Positions 9,876 to 21,064 are shown, numbered from the stretch's first letter. The stretch is DNA of 64,000 bases from Acanthosepion esculentum (GCA_964036315.1 OZ038485.1:93050285-93114284); one strand, 5' to 3'. Notes: generated from the letters alone by a model not told the origin. Numbers and translations are program-made.

Positions 9876-11173
9876 CAAGTTTGCTGATAAAACGGCCAAC
9901 CTTACTGTTTTTGTTGGGGTATTTTCTAATTATCAGGGCTTTAATGTTCTTATCCCAAAGACATTTATTGTCATACTCATTCTAGCATTTTTGGATTGTT
10001 AGATTCCGATATTAAATAAACGTGTATTGTATAAATGATGTTACATGTAAAACGGTTTCACAGAGCTTGATAGCACGAGGATATGAAATGTCAGTCCCCT
10101 CTCTTCCCGTACACGTCGTCTAGGCCCTGTTAGTATAGTTTCACTTTCTGTCGACGTGCTTGCCTCTCATTTCGGACTCCGCTTGTTCCGAAATCTCAAT
10201 CTTCGCATAGCTATTGAGTAAGGAGAGTTATGCTGCTTCCAAAATGCTTTAGGGATTGGTGCCAGTATGAATCTTCGATCGTCCAGTCCTGGTTCTTCAA
10301 GTGTTGTGATTCTTACTGACGGAGAAAGTTGTCTTTCTTAATTTAGTCAATAAGCCGTAGGAAACTTCTTGTTGACGACTGAGCTGCCAGGAAATAAGGC
10401 TAAGCTCTCGCCGAAGAAATAATAATGCCAGTTTTTGGTTAAATATAGACGATTTAATGAAGGTGAATAAAATAATTTACAATCGAATATATTTGGCGTC
10501 TATTAACAGTAAAAAAGATTAGAAGGTGGCGACTTGGAATCTCGATCTCTTTGTTCAGTAAGGATCAATCAGAAATTTAAGTAAATATTGAAACCCTTCT
10601 TCCTGTGGGTGTTCATCTGGGTGTCTGTCTGTCGACTCGTCTGTATCTGTAGTCTCCGTCCGTCTCCGCCCACATATCAAACTGTTCACATGCCAAAATA
10701 ACTCAGTTTTCAGTTGTTTAAAATCGGGGTTAAAAGAACAAATTCTATGTTTTGATTTTAAACCATTTCATTCGGAGCCATTGCTCCAAAACATATTTGG
10801 CTGACATATTCCCTCAGAAACGAAATTAAAACATATGCTCTGACCTGTCGAATTCGGGGTCACACCTGGCTTCTTGACAAATATTCCTGCCTGGAAAAAT
10901 TAAAAAAGGACTAGATTAACACACAGCAATCTATTCCAAATCGTCGCTTTGAAATTTAAAAACTATATCTGCCAATAACAAGTTATGATTATTGCTTTTA
11001 GCAGATCTAAAAGCAGTGGCAAGCGAAATATTCCCATGTAAATGACGGGTTGTCATTATTTGCTGATGTAAAACAAAATGAAATGAGTGGATGGAAGGAA
11101 TTCCAGTACTTGTATTTTAATATCACTAATAAAGACTTATGAAAAAGAGAAAAATATCGTCTTCTTTTTTTTA
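9876..11173. other. No gene recognised
   Basis: No supported gene. The part around 10390-10690 (runs such as AATTTACAATCGAATATA, GTCTCCGTCCGTCTCCGCCC) has the texture of an LTR of another family, but I could not find matching termini or a target duplication. The remainder shows no recognisable motif. Confidence 0.35.
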
Positions 11174-11724
11174 AGCAATTCCCCCCAAGCAAGGTGGGAG
11201 TACCACTAGTACGCATGGGGCTACAGAGAGGGTAAATGAGGGAGAAAATGTGTATAGAGGGGGTTGAGGAAAGGATAAAAAGAAAAAAGGAGAAGGATAA
11301 AAAGAACGGGGATCAAGACATGAATGGATGTTGATTGACATTCCATTTAAATTTTTGAAGATTATAGTTATCAGGGAAGCAAGTAATAAGAAAGGAGTTC
11401 CAAAGTTGTTAAGTGCGATAGAAGCTGTTGGAATAGAAGAGGCGGTTATATTGAACTTTTTCGACAGTAAAATGGTGTGACCGAGATGCCAACCTAGTAT
11501 CACGCTTAAATCTATGCAGTCGGCCATTGGTGAAAATAGCTCGTCAGAACAGATGCCATGAAAATATTTACAGGAAAGACAGAGAGAAGACATATTGCAT
11601 CCACTAGGAAGTGACTGGCGTCGATATCCCAAGTCAGGACCGATCATATTGCATATCTGTTTTTGGATTTTGTCGAGAACCTCGAGACGAACAGCGGCGG
11701 CACCAGACCATATATGGCAACGGT
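11174..11724 (-). pseudogene. LINE reverse transcriptase C-terminus
   Basis: One minus-strand open frame reads like the region after the RT domain of CR1/Jockey-type LINEs. It runs CCHIWSGAAAVRLEVLDKIQ, then NMIGPDLGYRRQSLPSGCN, MSSLCLSCKYFHGICSDELF, then SKKFNITASSIPTASIALNN and FGTPFLLLASLITIIF. The pattern (C.HIW.GAP...LD..Q...I, R...S..L.YRY..G.CS.EL, F.P....WN.LP) is diagnostic in outline. The catalytic domain and the 5' end are missing. A (CTT)n microsatellite sits immediately upstream on the gene's 5' side. A related segment (SGAPTVRL) is at 17438-17700. Confidence 0.65.
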
Positions 11725-11728
11725 CTTC

Positions 11729-11780
11729 TTCTTCTTCTTCTTCTTCTTCTTCTTCTTCTTCTTCTTCTTCTTCTTCTTCT
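11729..11780. repeat. (CTT)n trinucleotide repeat
   Basis: Pure CTT run, adjoining the LINE fragment. Long poly-Ser, poly-Leu, poly-Phe and poly-Lys frames here are artefacts. Confidence 0.95.
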
Positions 11781-11908
11781 TTGCGGTCATCGCTCTCCGC
11801 AACTTTCTATCTTGTGTGGTTCTACCATTGCTAAAAACCACACCCCACGTTCTGGCATCCATTCGCACGAACTCGTCAGGTAATTGCCTCGCTGCCTTCC
11901 TTGTTTTT

Positions 11909-11928
11909 TGTTGTTGTTGTTGTTGTTG

Positions 11929-11983
<55 letters not shown>

Positions 11984-11998
11984 TGCGCGCGCGCGCTT
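11909..11998. repeat. (GTT)n-(GT)n-(GC)n compound microsatellite
   Basis: GTT repeats (11909-11931) pass into a GT run (to about 11978) and a short GC/CG alternation. It is a purine-pyrimidine alternation that could adopt Z-DNA. Confidence 0.95.
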
Positions 11999-11999
11999 A

Positions 12000-12470
12000 C
12001 GCATGTGTGAGTGTGTTTATGTAAAAAAAAATCACCCGGCGGAAAGAAGTCCTACCTGGTGGGGACAAATGTTGGTGCATCGTCACTGCTACATATTGGG
12101 CCAAAAGAGAGAAAGAGACCGGTAAAAATATGCTCGTCGTTTTATAGTAATTTAAAAAACTCAACGTAACGTCGTCTTGGCAGACCAAGTGGTGGGAATG
12201 CTTTCAGAAGTTATCAAATATGTTGTAGTGTTTTTTAAATGTCTTCTGTGATTTATTTTTTACTAGGTTTGTTTCTTTTGTATGATAATTGCTTCATGTA
12301 TTTTGCATTACTCTTTAGATTGTATGACGTGTCGTATTTTTGTTTATCTACTAAGATTTGTCTTACGTTCATAGTCGAATTTTGGTTGTTTGAACTGTCA
12401 TGATCGATATGTGCCCGAATTATACTAAGTTTCGTTTAGTATCAAATTAACCTCCGAGCTCGTGCGTTGC

Positions 12471-12503
<33 letters not shown>

Positions 12504-12660
12504 GAATCCGTGTTTCAGGATATATGCATATGTTACATCACTACTATAATGTGGTATTGATCAATCTTGTCTTGCAGAACAATTCGGGACCGTAGCGATT
12601 TCGATCCACACTATTTACACAAGTAGTTAACCACAGGGACTAAGTAAGCCTGTAATGAAA

Positions 12661-12748
<88 letters not shown>

Positions 12749-12895
12749 GGAAAAGAGAGAAACTCTGGGAAAGATAGAAAATCAATTTTTATTTCCTTTC
12801 AATGAAGGAAACAAAATTCAAAACCAGGAAAGCGCTAAAAGAAATTTAATAGGACAGAAGAGGAAAAAAATGAAAGAAAAGTGGAAGAAGGGAAC
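12000..12895. other. No gene; two (TA)n tracts
   Basis: Non-coding. It contains TA runs at about 12473-12503 and at 12661-12745 (85 bp). Nothing else was recognised. Confidence 0.6.
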
Positions 12896-12998
12896 GACGA
12901 CGACGACGACGACGACGAAGAAGAAGAAGAAGAAGAAGAAGAAGAAGAAGAAGAAGAAGAAGAAGAAGAAGAAGAAGAAGAAGAAGAAGAAGAAGAAA
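12896..12998. repeat. (ACG)n-(AAG)n trinucleotide repeat
   Basis: About seven ACG/CGA units are followed by some 27 AAG units (12917-12998). The purine-rich AAG tract can in principle form triplex DNA. Flanking 13000-13460 remains strongly purine-rich on the plus strand and gives spurious poly-Ser and poly-Leu frames on the minus strand. Confidence 0.95.
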
Positions 12999-13586
12999 TG
13001 GAGAGAAAATCATGAGGTAAAAGAAGTAAGGGAAGGAGGAGGAAGAAACAAGAAGCAGTAGGAGGAAGGAAGAAAAGAACAAAAACAACAGGAGGGATAC
13101 GTAGTAAGGGTAGAAGATGAAAACTGACGGGAAAAAATAGGTAAACGTCAGAGAAGTAGGAGGAAGAAATAAGAAGTAGGAGGAGTTTGGATGTTGAGAA
13201 AAAGAGGAAAACCACGAAATAAGAGTAGTAGGAGAAAAAAAAGAAGAGAAATAGGAGAAGTGAGCAAGAAAAAGTAGGAAGAAAATAAAGAAGTAGAAGA
13301 ATTACGACGTAGGAAGGGAGAGAATATGATGAATTAAATGAGGGAAGTGGAAGTAAGGAATAAGAATTAGGAGAGAGAGGCATATTGACAAGAAAAGGAA
13401 AACAGACGAAATAAAAGAAGTAGGAGGAATGAAGAAGAAAGAAAGAAATTGGTGGTTGTTAAATTGCATTTTTCTTTCATCGAATAAATAAAATACAATT
13501 TATTTGCTACCAATCCTCTCAAGAGTATATGTCCGTGGATGAGTATGTTTTTGTGTATCCACATTTGCCATGCGTGAATATATAAG

Positions 13587-13588
13587 AG

Positions 13589-13641
<53 letters not shown>
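13587..13641. repeat. (GATA)n-(GA)n microsatellite
   Basis: About four GATA units are followed by a GA run to 13641. Confidence 0.9.
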
Positions 13642-13644
<3 letters not shown>

Positions 13645-13689
13645 TGTTGAAATGCTGTCAAATCTTTACAGAAAATTGAACTAAAATGG

Positions 13690-13965
13690 ACGGTATTTTG
13701 GGGGATCAGAACGAAACATTTGAAATTCTAGGATACATAATGAGGAAAGAGGGCTTCGAAAATTTGACACTTGCAAGGCGTATTGAAGGCAAGGGGGACA
13801 GAGGAAAATAGCAATTAATCCACCAAACAAGCTCGTGTAAATGGACCGCAGAATGAGGACTGGGAGGAATACTATAAAGACAAACATTGCTAAGCGCTAC
13901 AAATGATAGGAAATTGTGGAGAGCCTTAATCGCCCTCCTCCTGAACGGGCATGCCACATGGGAGA
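13690..13965 (+). pseudogene. RTE/CFDP2-like LINE C-terminal fragment
   Basis: Plus-strand translation gives EILGYIMRKEGFENLTLARR followed by IEGKGDRGK, a TAG stop and QLIHQTSSCKWT. Further on it gives DRKLWRALIALLLNGHAT. These are the C-terminal blocks (LGHIMRKEGLENLTLTG.IEG.RDRGRQR; DR..WR.MI..VLNGH.T) of the endonuclease-reverse transcriptase family often annotated as craniofacial development protein 2-like in cephalopod and other invertebrate genomes. The stop and a frame change show it is dead. Related pieces: 16762-17148, 32500-32765 and 41835-42200 on the minus strand; 27500, 28600, 32935 and 33545 on the plus strand. Confidence 0.7.
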
Positions 13966-14111
13966 AGAAGAATTGGATTAGCACGTAGGAAGTTTCTGTG
14001 GGCAATGATCAGTAACCGTGACTATTGAATAAAGTATTGTTTGCAGTTTTGGTATTCCATATTCCCTGGAAACTAGGTTACAAAGATATGCTAATTGCCA
14101 GAAACAAATTC

Positions 14112-14113
<2 letters not shown>

Positions 14114-14190
<77 letters not shown>
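14114..14190. repeat. (TA)n microsatellite
   Basis: Pure TA run, followed by a short GT run. Confidence 0.95.
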
Positions 14191-14194
<4 letters not shown>

Positions 14195-14635
14195 GTGTGT
14201 GTCAATCGATTTGGTAATTTTTTGATCGATTATTTAATAAAGAAGCAAAGACAGCAGCGATATTGAAGGCATTGTGAGGATGGTATCGTATAGTTTGATT
14301 AGAAATGAAAAAGCGTCTCCACGTTGGGAAAAGACATTGACGGCTGTGGAAGGGGAAAATATGTCCTCGGCTCGGATAAATTGCTCATCAATATAAAAAT
14401 ATCGGCTGCATGGTCGGTAGCCGGCTATGATGCCTATCACAGCGCAAGAGTTAGCAACCAGAAAAAAAGAGCATGAAATGAAATATTAGTACTCTAACGG
14501 TTAAAAAAGAATACGCCGCCCAATCTTTCATATGTAAAATTATTTATAAACTCTTAGACTCCGTCAAATAATGTCGGCGTCACGGTGTAGAGATATGGGG
14601 GACTTTCTTCCAACTTAGATCCCAGAGTGTTAATT
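14195..14635. other. No gene recognised
   Basis: Short open frames only. Nothing identified. Confidence 0.4.
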
Positions 14636-14735
14636 TTACAATTTCCTCATTATGTTTTTAAGGAATTTCAGCTGTTTTTGTTCCCTGATTTTTGGTATAA
14701 GTGTACATTTTGTTGATATATTTCTTTAAAATTTC
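14636..14735 (-). pseudogene. Possible RTE-like remnant
   Basis: The minus strand contains AGCTGAAATTCCTTAAAAAC followed by ATAATGAG. This resembles the phrase GGCTGAAATCCCTTGGAAAAC + ATAATGAG in the RTE-like fragment at 41835-42200, with a similar upstream AAAATGT.CAC. The match is short and decayed. Confidence 0.3.
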
Positions 14736-15339
14736 CTTGTTATATACTGGCTCCCTCTGAGGAACTGATAAGGATTTTTAAAAAAAGCATTCATCTTAAC
14801 TGTTTGGAAATGTGTGATTCTATATGTGTGTGATAATCACGTGCGTGCGTGTGTGTATGTTTGTACGCTCGTATGTGTGTGTGTGTTTGTGTAAAAAGTT
14901 CAGTCGTAAATTTCTCACTTGTAAAACTAGATTCGGTAAAAGTCCGTCCTCATCATGTGCGGAACCTTTCCGTTCTGAATTGACCCTGTCATTCGTCAGC
15001 ATACCTGCATTATAATTTTAATATTTTCATAGATCTTGTGCTCCCAATTTCAAATCTCTCACCAACAGCAAAATTAGAAATTAGTCGAACGATGACCAGT
15101 TACAATGTTAAGATCACAGTGGAGTAAACGATTCACATTAGATGATAGCAACATTGGTCTTGGACTCATTGTCCATAACAAATGCAAGGTGCACGCCGCC
15201 AGACGATGTTTCTGCTTCGCCAGATCTCAGAGTCTGCCCCAACATGAAAAATTGTAGTTGACCCAACAGCTGGTGTGCACATGTGGGACAAACCGGAGGA
15301 CACATACACATATAAGCATTCATCTGAAAGAGAATACAG

Positions 15340-15490
15340 AAAAGAGTCACCTTCGTCCTGGGTAAGACGATAAACTACGCCCAACAGCAACGTCTCTCTC
15401 TCAGGAGGTTTTGATGAGCGTAGAACCACCTCTTAAGCGTTGGTGTTCCCAGGTCCACCCTTACCCGGGGTGGTAGCACCTGTTAGGGTT
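15340..15490 (+). repeat. Dispersed repeat shared with 32815-32935
   Basis: The phrases GATAAACT.C..CC..CAGCAA, GAACCACCTCTTAA, GTTCCCAGGTCCACCCT and ACCCGGGGTGGT occur in the same order and spacing in both places. Both copies sit next to LINE-like material. This is probably part of a retroposon whose identity I cannot name. The region 15140-15340 just upstream gives overlapping minus-strand frames that I do not recognise. Confidence 0.55.
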
Positions 15491-16214
15491 CCAACTATGG
15501 GCAAATAGTTAACCCCCCCCCCAAACTGTGGTTACTATAAAAGTGTAAAAATAGGTTTTAATACCAGAAATACTTTTTTTTAAATTATTACCAGAAATAA
15601 ATTTTTGAAGAAAAAAATATTATCAGCAATATATTTTTAAAGGAAAAAATATTACCAGCAAAAGAATTGTCGGCATTAAATAATCGATTGTGGTTGATAT
15701 GCTGTAAAACAAAACAAAGAAAAGTGTCACCGTACAGCTCAGAGGGAATGAAGAATCCACGTTAGGAGAAAACACCCTAACCACATATCCACTCGCCAAC
15801 AGTAATTAAGGAAGGTCTGAGTTGAATAAATAATGATGTTAAGAAAGAAAAATAGTTCCGTTTGATTATTAACCTAAACATTTTAGTCTTCTTCTTAAAC
15901 AGCCCCTGTCAGATCTAGACATTCATCTGAATGCTATGAATGGCGCCAGACCAGTTCAGAAATATCTAAACTGTCAGTTCTATAAAACCGCTTTCTCAGA
16001 TCGACGGTTAGCAATGGCTTCGAGCGAATGAAGTCTGTAGGTCTCACTGAGGACCATCCTTCTTCGAAAGCGTGGACTGGCGCTACATAATCAAAAACAA
16101 CAAATTATGAGAAACCACATTACTTGCGAACTTTCAACAACGGTAACAACTAAAATGGTTAACACATGCATCACGAAGAATAATGAAAGAATGAAAATGC
16201 TGACATTCCAGACT
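15491..16214. other. No gene recognised
   Basis: AT-rich non-coding sequence. It includes a C-tract (15512-15522) and repeats of a short phrase AAATAT(T)ATTACCAG(C/A)AA (about 15560-15665), a decayed local tandem repeat. Confidence 0.45.
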
Positions 16215-16680
16215 ACCCAAAGCAAAAGGCAGGGAAGGAAACCTCCATCGATACAGGAAAGTGCGATAACAACTACCGAACCCGAGAAACCTTTTTTTTC
16301 TTAAAAACTGTTTTAACAGAAATATAGTTATATATTTCAAGTGATACCGGCACTAACAGCTTGGTCAAAGAATGTCGAATGTTTCCTCATTTGGAGACGG
16401 TTAATTTTAACATTGACGTTCAACAGTACTTCAAATGAAAAGTCAGGAAGAAAACTCCCATTAATACTGGATAAAAGCTCATAGACTTGAGGAACCTATT
16501 TTCCTGAAAAAATGTTTTAAGAGAAAGATTTTATATATTTCAAACGGCAGCAGCACTGGCTGTTCGGTCTAAGAATGTCGAATGTTTCCTTATATGGAGA
16601 CGGATAATATTACCATTAATTTAACTACAATCAATAAGTCAACATCCTACAATACTTCAAATAAAAGACTGCCTCTTCCT
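16215..16680. repeat. Tandem direct repeat, period about 203 bp
   Basis: Two imperfect copies. Landmarks are GTCGAATGTTTCCT.AT.TGGAGACGG.TAAT at 16374 and 16577, preceded by TATATATTTCAA and CCT..TTT.CTGAAAAA blocks. A third partial copy (GAGAAACCTGTTTTCCTGAA) lies at about 17805-17884 and is cut by the mariner insertion at 17885. Confidence 0.6.
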
Positions 16681-16761
16681 GATGTTAATTATAATGCCCC
16701 CTCCTTGTTTGCATCCTCTCTAAAAGCTCATCGTTTCTCACACGCTCGGTTCATGATATCC

Positions 16762-17148
16762 TTAGCATCCTTCTGTAGAACCACATCTATCGTCGTCTCG
16801 AGTCTCTTCTTCACCTTTGAGGAAATCGTCCAAAAATTCGCTGCCGTTAAGGACAGATGTCACGTAACAGCTAAGTATTCTTTTTATTGTTATCAAAGAA
16901 ATCCTCCTGTCTCGGAAAACTCTGCCCAGCTTTTGGAATGCGTCCTTGGTCATCCCATTACGTCTACGGATCTTAGTGTCGGATTTACCGTCCTCTGTCA
17001 GAACGCTGCACAGATATTTAAACTTCTGCGTCTGCTTGTTTGCAGTGTTTCCGACCTGCAAATCGCATTTCGGGCTCATCATTTTACTGATGACAATGCA
17101 TTCTGTTTTCTTGTAGTTTATACTTAGTCCCTTCTTCACACTCTCCAT
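16762..17148 (-). pseudogene. RTE-like LINE reverse transcriptase 3' part
   Basis: The minus-strand frame reads GLSINYKKTECIVISKMMSP, then QKFKYLCSVLTEDGKSDTKI and RRRNGMTKDAFQKL, then RRISLITIKRILSCYV. This is the end of the RT palm/thumb of RTE-type LINEs (G..IN..KTE, FKYLGS.IT.DG, I..RI..A..AF..L, ..T..R.L.CYV). The catalytic FADD box lies upstream of the fragment and is not present. It reads open to 16762 and then decays. A truncated, inactive copy. Confidence 0.75.
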
Positions 17149-17194
17149 CGCTACCTTCTGAAATCCTTTTTTTTAATTCATTTTCCAAAGCTTA

Positions 17195-17438
17195 ACAATA
17201 CTTTTGCTGGTGATTTAAAGCCCGAAAATATTTTTAGATTATAAGCTTTCTTTTGTAGAGAGGGGCAATAATAATAATTATTTAGCTGTAGGACAAGGGG
17301 TGGATTTATACATTTCCTTAGATTTTATGCGCGTAAGTGAATATAACGAACCCAACTCGAATAGGAACAAGACTCTCCGTTTAACAATTCCCAGCCGTAG
17401 TCTATTACACCAGTCGTACATCCAAGCTTCAGCGCATA
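17195..17438 (-). mobile_element. SINE body of the 5S-tRNA family, 5S head missing
   Basis: Read on the minus strand: AGCTTGGATGTACGACTGG then TGTAATAG (same junction words as 9632-9660), a degraded tRNA-like part, GTTGGGTTCGTTATATTCAC, AAATGTATAAATCCACC, and the tail TCTAAAAATATTTTCGGGC followed by TTTAAAT. It ends against LINE sequence at 17438, so it either inserted into or was truncated at that LINE fragment. Confidence 0.65.
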
Positions 17439-17700
17439 GGACCTTAGACGAACAGTGGGGGCTCCAGACTATTTAAGGCAGCAGTATTCCCTGCAAGGGC
17501 GAATTGTGTATTTATAGATTTGAAGTATAGACTCGTGCGAGAAAAACTTTCTGGCGCGACACAGAGAACCAACTTTCCTTGCGGTGGATGAAGCTATTGA
17601 TTCAATGTAGTTGTTCCATCTTTCTTCGGTGGACAGTGTGAGACCAAGCAGGCGCAGAGAGACGCTCTCGTGGAGTTGCGCATCAGACATTCTAATGGGA
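17438..17700 (-). pseudogene. LINE reverse transcriptase fragment
   Basis: The minus-strand frame reads SVSLRLLGLTLSTEERWNNY, IESIASSTARKVGSLCRARK, FFSHESILQIYKYTIRPCRE and YCCLK, then a TAG and SGAPTVRLR. The layout (LGL.......W..YI..IA..A..K.G.L.RA..F.....L..YK..IRP..EYC.H.W.GAP) is that of CR1/Jockey-type LINE RT just after the palm. It appears to be the segment directly preceding the one found at 11174-11724, so the two could come from one family. Confidence 0.65.
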
Positions 17701-17884
17701 GGCAGGCAGGGAGGATTCTCTGTGGTGGGATGCTTAACTTAGGTTTGAACGTGATGTAGCCATAAGCCATATCAGCAGTGGAATAAACGATAACAAGTAC
17801 AAGCATCGAGAAACCTGTTTTCCTGAAATATTCCTTGAAGTGAAAGGTTTTATAAATTTCCAGTAGCAGCGGCTAATATTACTA

Positions 17885-19154
17885 CAAGGTAACCAAAAAA
17901 GTTCTGTTCGTTTTTAAAGGAAAAAAAGAAAACGCTTCACAGTATGTGTAACTTATATTTAGTCTTCGAAGTAATCGCCATCGGCATCCAGCACCTTCTG
18001 CCAACGTGTCTCCAGCTGTTCAATGCCCTTGGGGGTTTTGACGCAAAGAAGTCCGTGAGAGCTTTGCGCAAGTCTGCTTCATTGGTGAAGGATTTCCCAC
18101 CAAGATGATTATCCAGGGAGTGGAAGAGTTGGTAATCGGATGGCGCAACGACAGGTGAATAAGGTGGATGACACAAAGTCTCCCACCCAAGTTGCTGTAT
18201 GGTATCCCTGATGACTCGCGCGACATGCGGCCTGGCGTTGTCATGGAGGAAAAGCAAACCTTTGCGATTAACCAGTGCTGGCTCCTTCTGGTGCAATCAC
18301 TGTTTCACACGTTTCAATTGCTGCGAGTATAGGTCTCCAGTGACCGTTTGACCCGTTGGTAGCAGTTCATAATGAACCACTTGACGACCTATCTACCAGA
18401 CACAAAGCATAATTTTGCGTGGGTGCATAGCCGGTCTTGCGGGGTGAGGGACAGCATCCTGAGGAGACAACCAATGTCTGGAACGCTTCGGAGTTTCCTA
18501 CAGAACCCACTTTTCATCACCTGTAAGCACTCGATTGAATAAGGATGCGGTACGGTGGCGAGAAAGCAGCGATACGCAGGCTGCCACTCGTTGTCCCTTG
18601 TGGACCTCCAACAGCGTTTGCGGAAGCCACTTGCTCAGTTTGTACGTCTTATCTAGGCGGTGCAGGTGAAGTCTAACTGTTTTTATCGGAAACGTTGAAC
18701 TTTCTTGAAAGTTCACCACACGTTAGACTACTGTTCTATTCAATGGCCGCCTTCAGGACTCATTCAAGACCTGTGGTTGTCCACTGCGAGGCTCATCATG
18801 CAGAGACAAATCTCCCGACTTGAATTTTCGAAACCAACGCCTTGCAGTAGGTTCATCCACAGCACTATCCCCAAACGCTTGACATATGCGGCGACTTGAT
18901 GCAGCTGCTGATAAGCCCACTTTGAAGTCGTAAAGCAAACAGCCCCGAACGAGACCTCTAGACACTTCCATCTTTCTCACAGCTGTCCGGTTTATAACTG
19001 ATGGCCAGGCACGGTGCGCGTGCTTTTTATAACGTCTGATATTCCTACTTACGGCTGTCCGAATTTGAAAACAATTGATACACGCATTTCGTATATATTT
19101 CAACTTCATTCAATGACTAATCAAAAAACGGACAGAACTTTTTTGGTTACCTTG
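17885..19154 (-). mobile_element. mariner element, full-length with both TIRs
   Basis: Terminal inverted repeats CAAGGTAACCAAAAAAGTTC (17885) and its complement ending at 19154 differ at few positions over about 32 bp. The element is flanked by TA (17883-17884 and 19155-19156), the target site of all mariners. The length of 1270 bp is normal for the family. The transposase runs on the minus strand and is broken (next entry). It inserted into the third, partial copy of the 203-bp repeat. Confidence 0.9.
17937..19109 (-). pseudogene. mariner transposase (DD34D), inactivated
   Basis: N-terminal part (18753-19109): a helix-turn-helix stretch including AVDEPTARRWFRKFKSGDLS and DEPRSGQPQ, as in mariner and SETMAR. 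Middle part (18498-18719): HLHRLDKTYKLSKWLPQ and the first catalytic Asp in LTGDEKWV. C-terminal part (17937-18296): LFLHDNARPHVAR with the second Asp and HPPYSPVVAPSDYQLFHSL with the third Asp. All three acidic residues are kept. A frameshift lies near 18720-18750 and at least one TGA (about 18297) precedes the C-terminal block, with further decay at 18300-18500. The protein cannot be made in one piece. Confidence 0.85.
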
Positions 19155-19393
19155 TATTAACATTAGTCTGCGTACGGCAAAACTACACACAGTAGATCTG
19201 TTGGTTTTATTAAAACGTCATTACCGCCTGCTACATCCGATTTTTTGGGATGTCTCATTTTCATTGTTAATGATAACCTATTTATTTATGTTAAATTTCA
19301 TTAAAACACAATTCAAAATAAGCCCTCGCTCTAAAAGTCGCGACAAAAAACAACAGAAATATGCTGAAAGAAAAACATACACGTGTGACAACG

Positions 19394-19770
19394 TTTCGTG
19401 TATGGAACCAGATTAAATAAACCGAAATGGCAGCTGAGTGCATATCATTGAAGCATAGGATATAGGTATATGGTTTCTTTTAGTGACGCCAGCCGATGAA
19501 ACACGCGGGAAAGATGGACTGGTATTTGCGAGATAAAGCAATTGAAATGAGATGAAAAGAAAGCTCCTTCTAATTGTATTCTTTCGTGTATGGAAGTAGA
19601 TTAAATAATAGAAAATGGTAGATATCAGGGAAGAAAAGGATACATGGATACGTCGTTTTTTTTTTTTTCAGGGACGGCTACCAATGGAGCTTCCCTGAAA
19701 GGCGGCTTTGCCAGTTGAGATAACAAGCAACACAGATAAGATGAAAGAAAAAGTAATCAATTCTTTTTTT
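19394..19770. repeat. Imperfect tandem duplication, period about 188 bp
   Basis: Copies start TTTCGTGTATGGAA at 19394 and 19582 and share AGATTAAATAA, GATACATGG/GATATAGG, GACGGCTACCAATG/GACGCCAGCCGATG, and the end GAGAT(A)A..GCAA...AGATGAAA. Both are strongly diverged. No function seen. Confidence 0.5.
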
Positions 19771-20039
19771 TTACTTTTTTTTTTAACGGACATTGATCCA
19801 TGCAAGAAATTTGAAGTAATTTTTACCTTACACTGCTGGTGCAAAATATAAAAAATATAAATGATAATGGTGTCTTGGGAAAAAGAAATTCGAAATTTCT
19901 CTTTTTTATGTTAAGTATAAGTGTCCTTTTTGTTTCCATTTTCTTTAAAACTGTCATTACTCATATGTTCAGTTCATGATATTCTCAGCATCCTTCTGTA
20001 GAACTACATATCTGTTGCCGCAAGTCACTTCTTTATCTG

Positions 20040-20320
20040 TAATGCGGTGTGCGCTTGGTGTGAGGGCTAACAGCTCGGAGTGAGAAATCGGAAAGCAGAG
20101 TTCGAATTCCAGTGGGGTTCGTTAGATTCTCGAATTCCAGTCGGTTCATTAGATTCATACCTTTTGGGAAATCCATCTTTTCTTCTACTATAGATTAAAT
20201 AGCAGGACGTTTACCATTATTATCTCAGAAAAAAATCTACAAACTAAAAATATTTTCCGGCTTTAAATAACCTGATAATCCGTAGAAAACGAATCAATCA
20301 GTCAAAACCCCTTCTAGACT
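20040..20320 (+). mobile_element. SINE of the 5S-tRNA family, headless and rearranged
   Basis: The tRNA-like part has GAGTTCGAATTCCAGT (B-box) at about 20098. It is followed by GGGGTTCGTTAGATTC, a short internal duplication (TCGAATTCCAGTCGGTTCAT + TAGATTC), CATACCTTTTGGGAAATCCA, and the family tail CTAAAAATATTTTCCGGC + TTTAAATAACCTG near 20247-20275. No 5S head is seen. Confidence 0.55.
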
Positions 20321-20389
20321 TATATAATTGTTATTCTAAAGACAAAAATAACGTAATATTCACTCACAAGACCAAAAATATACTACTAT

Positions 20390-20600
20390 ATAATACTCTG
20401 TAAACATCGTTTCTTGTGTATTTGACAAAAGTAATATATAGAGAGTGGGGAAAAGAAAGATATAAACAAGTCATATATAGAGAGTTGGGAAAACATGTAA
20501 ATTTATTATCGTGTAAGAAGTGGGGAATGGAGCCGATTTTCTTACGAGAAAGTGTATGAAACACACGAAATCCGGCCCCAAACAAGATACGCACAGCTGT
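20390..20600. repeat. Direct repeat copy A1
   Basis: Matches 21346-21545 in order: AAACTCTGT(A)AAC, TTGTGTATTTG, GTAAATTTATTATC, AAGT(T)GGGGA(A)TGGAGCCGAT, TTCTTACGAGAAAGTGTAT, AACACACGAAATCCGGCCCC and GATACGCACA. Contains an extra internal duplication of a phrase ATATAGAGAGT.GGG.AAA. Confidence 0.75.
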
Positions 20601-21064
20601 CATCAAGGACCATGCCACTCTCGCTTGTGAACTTCACGACCTCCTGCTAAAAGCGACAGCGCTAACAAACTTCAAAGGGACCGCTTCAGACTACAGCAAC
20701 ACTGTCAACAGTAAGAAACAAATTCTATCTCTTGTATCCTCTTTACTATGAACCACGCATACACGTGTTGACTTTTTCACGCAAACACACATATGACAAC
20801 ATTTCATTGTTTTTCACATAAGTTCACAAAGAGAATTTATATTTTATTTCAGGATTTTATTAACTTAAACACAAATACATTACTTTTTAATCTATCACTA
20901 ACTGTTTGTATTCTTGTCGTTATATTAAATTAATGTTCATTTGTTGAAAGTACGTTTTTCTTTTTCTACTGAATTTTATTCTATCAATGAAAATCGTTTG
21001 ATTATTCTAATCGACCGAATTACGCGCAGCCGAGCGATAATATTTTATGTCATTGTATCGAACC

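Noticed and set aside
10390..10690. Possible LTR of another family
   Set aside because: The texture is suggestive, but no TG...CA borders with matching target duplications and no second copy were found in the window.
11644..13383. Poly-Ser, poly-Lys and poly-Leu frames around 11.7 and 12.9 kb
   Set aside because: They are translations of (CTT)n and (AAG)n repeats and of purine-rich flanks.
15166..15429. Minus-strand protein of 70-87 codons
   Set aside because: Two overlapping frames of similar length with no known motif. Part of the segment is a dispersed repeat (15340-15490).
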